From: Anaerotignum sp.
GTDB lineage: Bacteria; Bacillota; Clostridia; Lachnospirales; Anaerotignaceae
Assembly: GCA_020024255.1 (NCBI GenBank)
Contig: JAHHTX010000073.1
Location: forward strand, 1 to 9,791
Length of the DNA: 9,791 nt
Direction of reading: 5' to 3'
Shown: positions 7,201 to 9,791 of the stretch, one piece after another
Position numbering within the stretch: position 1 is the first letter of the stretch
Layout: each line of letters begins with the position of its first letter
Made by a program: the position numbers and the translations under genes
Notes under the pieces: model-generated
What the model was told of the DNA's origin: nothing
Databases searched by the model: none
Seen by the model: the letters and a program-made list of their open reading frames with translations, nothing else

Positions 7201-7343
7201 GGGTGGAAACATCGTTTCAAAACCAGATTGTCAAGCAAGCAGGCTGTGATTTGATACAGGGTTATTACTATTATAAACCCATAGAAACAAAGCAGATTTA
7301 TCAGATGATTGCCGACAAATATGCAGAAGAAAGAGAGGCATAA
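4215..7343 (+). CDS. PAS-GAF-GGDEF-PAS-degenerate GGDEF-EAL cyclic-di-GMP protein
   Basis: This soluble 1042-residue protein probably both makes and breaks cyclic-di-GMP. In order: PAS (~13-125) with Cys62, Cys73 and Cys76; GAF (~135-305); GGDEF (~308-458) with DINGLKETNETQGH and an intact GGDEF at 380-384 but no RxxD inhibitory site; a second PAS (~495-605); a dead GGDEF-like domain (618-~770) that keeps DTLTNFP but has LTGMR at 689-693 in place of GGDEF and lacks the metal Asp; and EAL (~785-1035). The EAL domain has ETL at 819-821 and keeps the catalytic set Glu819, Asn876, Glu908, Asp938-Asp939, Lys959, Glu995 and Gln1015, so phosphodiesterase activity is expected. ATG 4215 follows AGAGAAG and the upstream stop by 7 nt; an in-frame GTG at 4176 would add 13 residues and overlap the previous gene, and ATG 4245 is less likely. 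The net direction of activity cannot be read from sequence. Confidence 0.93.
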   Translation: MQLCKIRQKGMSALQELFDYFENADEMVYISDAETNDLVFMNHCLRESLGCTDREDYVGKKCHKVLQDNDAPCNFCKNHVPEIGKFFSSIYENPELHECFIIKYTLLAHDGRIYRITTVSKINQSHIGKIEKYFTRREAVLNECLQVFFSTLDPDKSFIKLLRYIGKIFQGDRTYIFEVYENDTISNTYEWCAEGVKPQIDILKDLPISDITYWADTFGEGRNVEIGDVEEIRNDYPETYSLLKPQNIHSLVAAPIQKDGVLKGFMGIDNPSPDSLSLLSQTLKELGNYLFSQLHRRDLVHRFNKTSYRDLLTGAYNQNAMFEHNMTVQQWKSFGVVYCDINGLKETNETQGHDAGNKMIQECYALLKKSLHTEWIYRIGGDEFVALYYNVSEDEIKDDIRALRLSVMQSICQISIGFSWSDEQPLNTEDVLNKADALMDEEKETYYINLEKSTKNPFPRIQEKGHHALLNDSTTDAQLKLQHFLSNTYCDVSFLLTILGSDNGTSYFFFGDMQKNLYYISDNMRKKFGFSNNIVSDLINKWASRIEDKHVLKKFWADIHAVLEKKQVYHDLRYQITDVQGKSIWIRCFGKIQWNEDGTKPLFLSGRMTQQDENFIVDTLTNFPTETVLIRHLEHIQKLQQHCHAIGFSFHHISQINSKFGRNYGDELIKSVVRELDEQMNQELAFYRLTGMRCLALTEIQTEENMKRIVSKIKAIIDKVYASYGILLKNTCSFAVIEYPQQDGLPQDFIEHMILLVKVASEFPTQLYLNDSNENIRKMKERLALENTLLENIDHNMENFRIVIQPIVSAKDCTPIGGETLLRWTFQGKEISPSVFIPILEKKQMIHQVGRWVLEQAVHSCVRILTYDPDFYLTVNVSLQQLDDEDFLDFIRQTMMKYDLDGKHIVIELTESCMDDEPEKLERFVNGCKDMNIRIALDDFGSGYSSLRVLLRYPSSIIKLDRSLLLEMSDSDEKNGFITSIVYACHQFGKKVCMEGVETSFQNQIVKQAGCDLIQGYYYYKPIETKQIYQMIADKYAEEREA

Positions 7344-7354
7344 CCAATAAACAA

Positions 7355-7415
7355 CAAAAAAGATCCCTCTGCATGGACTATCTTGTGCAAAGACAGTCTG
7401 TGCAGAGGGTATTTT
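7355..7415. terminator. Bidirectional terminator between convergent units
   Basis: CCCTCTGCA (7365-7373) pairs with TGCAGAGGG (7401-7409); the helix continues through two G-T pairs and GACT/AGTC, then after one mismatch through TCTT/AAGA to a GTGCA loop. TATTTTT follows on the plus strand, and a six-A run precedes it (7355-7360), which is a T tract for the minus strand. It ends the EAL gene (stop 7343) and, from the other side, the hydrogenase (stop 7458). Confidence 0.92.
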
Positions 7416-7457
7416 TGCTTTATGAGGTTTTTGGATAGCTATACAGTTTGCATGTTT

Positions 7458-8972
7458 TTAATCTGCCAAACTGTCTAAATCTTTTAAATAATCCGTGTCA
7501 CAGCAAAGTTCGTATTCTGCTTGTTTTGCATACTGATTTACTGCGATTGTAGATTTGTTGATTGGCTGCAAAGTTCCTGCACCGGCAACACAGCCACCGG
7601 GACACGCCATGCCTTCCAAAAGATAACCGTTGTATTTGCCTGTTGATGCAAGAGTCATCAGCTTTTTGCAGTTACGCAGACCTTCTGCATTGACAACCTT
7701 GATATCCTCTTTTTCAGGATACATTTTCTTGATGCAGTTTACAACCGCTGTGGCAACACCGCCTGCAACGGCAAAGTTTCTGCCGTCTGTACTTGCTTCG
7801 GAAACTTCTTTTTCTTCTTCAATGGTGGACAAATCAATATTTTTTGCATTAAATAAGCCCATCATTTCTTCAAAGGTCAGTACAAAGTCAATATCACTTC
7901 TGACACTCTTTCTGCTTGCTTCCAGTTTTTTTGCGGCACAAGGTCCAATAAACACAACTTTGGCATCAGGGTGTTTCATTTTAATTAAACGTCCTGTCAG
8001 TACCATAGGTGTCAATGTCATGGAAACGCAGTCCTTATAATCAGGGAACATTTTCTTTGCCATAACAGACCATGCAGGGCAGCAGGATGTTGCCATAAAA
8101 GGCAGTTTTTCCGGTACATTTTCAATAAAGTCTCTTGCTTCATCTGTCGCACAGAGGTCGGCACCTACGGCAACTTCAATGGCATCGGCAAAGCCCAGTT
8201 CTCTCATGGCAGCACGAAGTTTGCCGGGGGTTACGTTTTTGCCAAACTGTCCCACAAAGGCGGGTGCAACAGCAGCATAGATTTTGTGGCCTTCTTTCAT
8301 TGCCTGAATCAACTGGAAAATCTGACCTTTATCTGCAATAGCACCAAAAGGACAGCTCACCAGACACATTCCGCAAGAAACACATTTGTCATGGTCGATT
8401 TTGGCTCTGCCGTATTTATCGGAACTGATGGCATCGATACCGCAGGCAGCAGCACAAGGTCTTGTTTGCTGGATGATTGCGTTATAGGGACATACCGTCA
8501 TACATCTGCCGCACTGAATACATTTTTCAGGATCAATGACAGATTTTCCATTGATAATATGAATAGCATCTTTTGGACATACCTCTGTACAAGGGTGTGC
8601 CAGACAGCCTTGGCAGCCATTTGTCACGATAACCTGTTTTTCTGGGCAGGCATGGCAGGCAAACTTAATGATGTTAATCAAAGGGGGTTCATAATATTTC
8701 TCTGCGACAATACTTTCTTCAATATTTGCAGATAGAGGTGCGGACTCTGCAGCAGTCCGTACAGGAAGACCCATAGCAAGGCGTAAACGTTCCCCGATGA
8801 TGGCACGTTCCAAGAATATGCTTTCCCGATAGGACGCTACTTCGCCGGGAATGATTTTGTAGGGAAGGCCTTCGATTGTCTTTGCATAATCTCCGCCTTC
8901 ATACGCCATCTTAGCAACTTCTGTAAAAACCTTTCTGTGAATGTCGGTAATTGATGTGTAAATTCCTCTCAT
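7458..8972 (-). CDS. [FeFe]-hydrogenase, group B type
   Basis: A 504-residue iron-sulfur protein with H-cluster motifs: TSCCPAW (295-301), GPCAAKKLE (343-351) and EGMACPGGCVAGAG (453-466). By analogy with clostridial hydrogenase I, Cys298, Cys345, Cys457 and Cys461 hold the H-cluster and Cys297 is the proton-relay Cys. The N-terminal half carries ferredoxin-type clusters: CIQCGRCMTVCP (151-162), CVSCGMCLVSCP (197-208), and a further set at Cys120, 123, 128 and 132, with extra Cys at 106, 109, 173 and 177. Overall order and length fit the group B subfamily (~500 residues), whose physiological role is little studied; H2 production or uptake with ferredoxin is inferred. In the second motif the usual Met is Gly343. 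It is cytoplasmic, with no signal peptide. The start MRGIYTS resembles family N-termini as I recall them; the ribosome site AAAGGA is 14 nt upstream, rather far. Its own promoter is at 9045-9073 and no maturase genes are nearby. Confidence 0.92.
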   Translation of the reverse strand: MRGIYTSITDIHRKVFTEVAKMAYEGGDYAKTIEGLPYKIIPGEVASYRESIFLERAIIGERLRLAMGLPVRTAAESAPLSANIEESIVAEKYYEPPLINIIKFACHACPEKQVIVTNGCQGCLAHPCTEVCPKDAIHIINGKSVIDPEKCIQCGRCMTVCPYNAIIQQTRPCAAACGIDAISSDKYGRAKIDHDKCVSCGMCLVSCPFGAIADKGQIFQLIQAMKEGHKIYAAVAPAFVGQFGKNVTPGKLRAAMRELGFADAIEVAVGADLCATDEARDFIENVPEKLPFMATSCCPAWSVMAKKMFPDYKDCVSMTLTPMVLTGRLIKMKHPDAKVVFIGPCAAKKLEASRKSVRSDIDFVLTFEEMMGLFNAKNIDLSTIEEEKEVSEASTDGRNFAVAGGVATAVVNCIKKMYPEKEDIKVVNAEGLRNCKKLMTLASTGKYNGYLLEGMACPGGCVAGAGTLQPINKSTIAVNQYAKQAEYELCCDTDYLKDLDSLAD

Positions 8973-9044
8973 ATACCCGTTTCCAATCCTTTCTGTTTAT
9001 GGACATATTTTTTGATATGTGTTAGTATTCGTTTTCTATGGGCA

Positions 9045-9073
9045 ATTATAACATTGTTTTGATTTTGTCGCAA
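9045..9073 (-). promoter_or_regulatory. Sigma-A promoter of the hydrogenase
   Basis: Read on the minus strand, TTGCGA (9073-9068) is followed after exactly 17 nt by TATAAT (9050-9045), a perfect -10 with a 4/6 -35. Transcription should begin near 9038, leaving a leader of about 65 nt. That leader contains the inverted repeat ACATAT-N6-ATATGT (9003-9020). Confidence 0.75.
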
Positions 9074-9140
9074 TTCACACTTTATCATAGGATTTTTAGG
9101 AAAGATTGGTCAGTTTTCGTCTGAATTGCTGGAATTTTAT

Positions 9141-9158
9141 TTGTTAAAAGATTTTCAA
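9141..9158. promoter_or_regulatory. Rex-like palindrome
   Basis: TTGTTAAAAGATTTTCAA has a full TTGTTAA half-site and, after 4 nt, TTTTCAA in place of TTAACAA. It thus differs at two positions from the NADH-sensing repressor Rex consensus that I recall for Clostridia. It lies about 70 nt upstream of the hydrogenase -35, which is far for a repressor, and just ahead of the tiny plus-strand ORFs. The assignment is weak. Confidence 0.3.
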
Positions 9159-9196
9159 TAGGAAATTGCTAGTATATCTTATTTGGAGAGGCATGG

Positions 9197-9229
9197 ATGA
9201 AACGATTACTTACTGAGAGGAGGAAATGA
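9197..9229 (+). CDS. Candidate 10-residue leader peptide ORF
   Basis: ATG 9197 begins MKRLLTERRK and stops at TGA 9227-9229. GGAGAGG (9185-9191) lies 5 nt upstream, a good ribosome site. The peptide is short and strongly basic. Its stop overlaps the ATG at 9226 of the next tiny ORF, an arrangement typical of translational coupling. No family can be assigned to so short a sequence; it could be a leader peptide or a remnant of a longer gene. Confidence 0.3.
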   Translation: MKRLLTERRK

Positions 9230-9285
9230 TGTTTTTGTTCTGTGTAGGAATTTGTTTTGCTTTCCTGACTTACCAGAAAATCTGA
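9226..9285 (+). CDS. Candidate 19-residue hydrophobic membrane peptide
   Basis: The ORF reads MMFLFCVGICFAFLTYQKI and stops at TGA 9283-9285. AGGAGG (9218-9223) lies 2 nt before the first ATG (9226) and 5 nt before the second (9229), so the second, giving 18 residues, is likelier. Residues 2-16 could just span a membrane, and the tail carries one Lys. Size and composition resemble small membrane peptides or type I toxins, but nothing identifies it as either. A weak promoter, TTTTCA-N17-TATCTT (9152-9180), lies upstream and overlaps the Rex-like palindrome. Confidence 0.35.
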   Translation: MMFLFCVGICFAFLTYQKI

Positions 9286-9378
9286 AAAAAGACATTCGTT
9301 TTTTATGAAAAACCAATTCGTTTTATTTTTTTCTCCGTTTAAAGTTTAAATACTGTTTGTTGCGTGGAGAAATAGAAA

Positions 9379-9425
9379 GCAGGAAGTAGACCCCGTTTCT
9401 TTACGGATGCTCCTTCCTGCCTTTT
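9379..9425. terminator. Hairpin between the tiny ORFs and abrB, probable terminator
   Basis: GCAGGAAG (9379-9386) pairs with CTTCCTGC (9413-9420), and an inner CCGT-TTCTTT-ACGG hairpin (9393-9406) stacks within. The tails are poor: CTTTTA on the plus strand and TTTCTATTT on the minus strand. It lies 27 nt past the abrB stop (minus strand) and about 95 nt past the tiny ORFs, so it could serve both. Confidence 0.6.
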
Positions 9426-9446
9426 ACTTATCTTTAGGAAAAATAC

Positions 9447-9707
9447 TTATTTTATATCAAAACCTGCTAGTTTTGCCATTTCCAAAATAGAGTCTTTTGA
9501 TACTTTTTTGCCTTTGTAATCAATGAGATTTTCCATACTGCCTGTGAAAATATCTGCCGGTTCATACTTTTTCAAAATAATGGTATTTTCATCTACAAAG
9601 ATCTCCAAGGAATCTTTGATGGAAATTCCCAGATTACGGCGAAGTTCAATGGGCAGTACCACTCTTCCTAATTCATCTACTTTTCTTACAATTCCAGTTG
9701 ATTTCAT
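9447..9707 (-). CDS. abrB: AbrB-family transition-state regulator
   Basis: An 86-residue DNA-binding protein. The N-terminal ~50 residues (MKSTGIVRKVDELGRVVLP, then LRRNLGI and LEIFVDENTIILKKYEP) are nearly the Bacillus subtilis AbrB swapped-hairpin domain, which binds AT-rich DNA as a dimer or tetramer and represses growth-phase genes. The C-terminal part (ADIFTG...LIDYKGKKVSKDSI) follows the layout of clostridial AbrB proteins that, as I recall, have CIFCG and CxxC here; these four Cys are Asp, Thr, Ser and Ser, so no zinc site. The start is ATG 9707, with AAAGGGA 5 nt upstream (9719-9713); the frame is open to 9788, but the extension is AT-rich promoter DNA without a ribosome site. A TATAAT and a perfect inverted repeat lie just upstream, suggesting self-repression. 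It is a single-gene unit on the minus strand. Confidence 0.92.
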   Translation of the reverse strand: MKSTGIVRKVDELGRVVLPIELRRNLGISIKDSLEIFVDENTIILKKYEPADIFTGSMENLIDYKGKKVSKDSILEMAKLAGFDIK

Positions 9708-9743
9708 ATGCGTCCCTTTCCTATCTTTATTTTTTTTGGTGCG

Positions 9744-9772
9744 ATTATATATTTCCAAATATATACAAAAAA
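9744..9772 (-). promoter_or_regulatory. abrB promoter with overlapping inverted repeat
   Basis: On the minus strand a perfect TATAAT (9749-9744) lies about 36 nt before the abrB start; the -35 17 nt further upstream is only T-rich (TTTTTT, 9772-9767). Overlapping the -10 and spacer is a perfect inverted repeat, TATATATTT-GG-AAATATATA (9765-9746), a plausible operator for AbrB itself, which prefers such AT-rich, flexible DNA. Confidence 0.6.
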
Positions 9773-9791
9773 TTTTTAAAAAAATCAAAAC

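Larger units (their letters stand above)
8973..9446. other. 474-nt intergenic region, overview
   Basis: Apart from the hydrogenase promoter, the Rex-like palindrome, the two tiny ORFs and the hairpin described separately, this region is AT-rich with no ORF of ordinary length. ATTCGTTTT occurs three times (9027-9035, 9294-9302, 9316-9324), and a short direct repeat, TTTAAAGTTTAAA, lies near 9340-9352. I see no tRNA, riboswitch or insertion-sequence end. Confidence 0.6.

Noticed and set aside
6477..7238. Minus-strand open frame of about 250 codons opposite the EAL domain
   Set aside because: The plus strand there encodes a complete EAL domain with all catalytic motifs; the minus frame is its shadow.
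8286..8735. Plus-strand open frames opposite the hydrogenase (also near 7630-8040 and 8135-8341)
   Set aside because: Antisense to a clear [FeFe]-hydrogenase; no ribosome site or family likeness.
9307..9351. Tiny ORF MKNQFVLFFSPFKV downstream of the coupled pair
   Set aside because: No ribosome site upstream, only T-rich DNA; expected by chance.

Overview
The window looks like chromosomal DNA of a strictly anaerobic, low-GC Gram-positive bacterium, most likely a member of Clostridia of Lachnospirales type. The reasons are AT-rich DNA with strong AGGAGG-type ribosome sites and T-tailed hairpin terminators, a B. subtilis-like AbrB N-terminus, a group B [FeFe]-hydrogenase, a C_GCAxxG_C_C redox protein, and multidomain cyclic-di-GMP proteins with a Cys-containing PAS of a kind common in gut Clostridia. 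The assignment is by family recall; no species is claimed.

Layout. (1) 1-1298, plus strand: the 3' part of an unrecognised Lys/Glu-rich protein whose true start lies outside the window, then 18 nt later a small Cys-rich C_GCAxxG_C_C protein; a hairpin terminator (1348-1384) closes this unit. (2) 1397-2850, plus: a single FliD-like (flagellar filament cap-like) gene, preceded by an exact sigma-28-type GCCGATAT box and followed by a strong terminator. No other flagellar gene is in view. (3) 2851-7343, plus: a 284-nt gap with candidate promoters and leader inverted repeats, then a two-gene cyclic-di-GMP operon. The first gene is a SnoaL/NTF2-like sensor fused to a GGDEF cyclase with an intact inhibitory site. 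The second is a 1042-residue PAS-GAF-GGDEF-PAS-(dead GGDEF)-EAL protein whose GGDEF and EAL active-site motifs both look intact. (4) 7365-7409: a long near-perfect hairpin with T tracts on both strands, a bidirectional terminator between convergent units. (5) 8972-7458, minus: a group B [FeFe]-hydrogenase with its own TTGCGA-N17-TATAAT promoter. (6) 8973-9446: a 474-nt gap holding that promoter, a Rex-like palindrome, two overlapping tiny ORFs with good ribosome sites on the plus strand (the second a hydrophobic peptide), and a hairpin. (7) 9707-9447, minus: an AbrB-family transition-state regulator with a perfect 9+9 inverted repeat over its promoter.

How the genes may fit together. The centre is a cyclic-di-GMP make/break pair beside an orphan FliD-like surface or secreted protein; cyclic-di-GMP normally governs motility and adhesion, so a functional link is plausible but only inferred. 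The hydrogenase and the Cys-rich protein belong to anaerobic redox metabolism. AbrB is a global growth-phase regulator and probably regulates itself. I found no mobile element, CRISPR array, tRNA or rRNA. The least conventional items are the coupled tiny ORFs at 9197-9285, the FliD-like gene behind a sigma-28-type box, and the AbrB whose C-terminal zinc-ribbon-like cysteines appear to have been lost.
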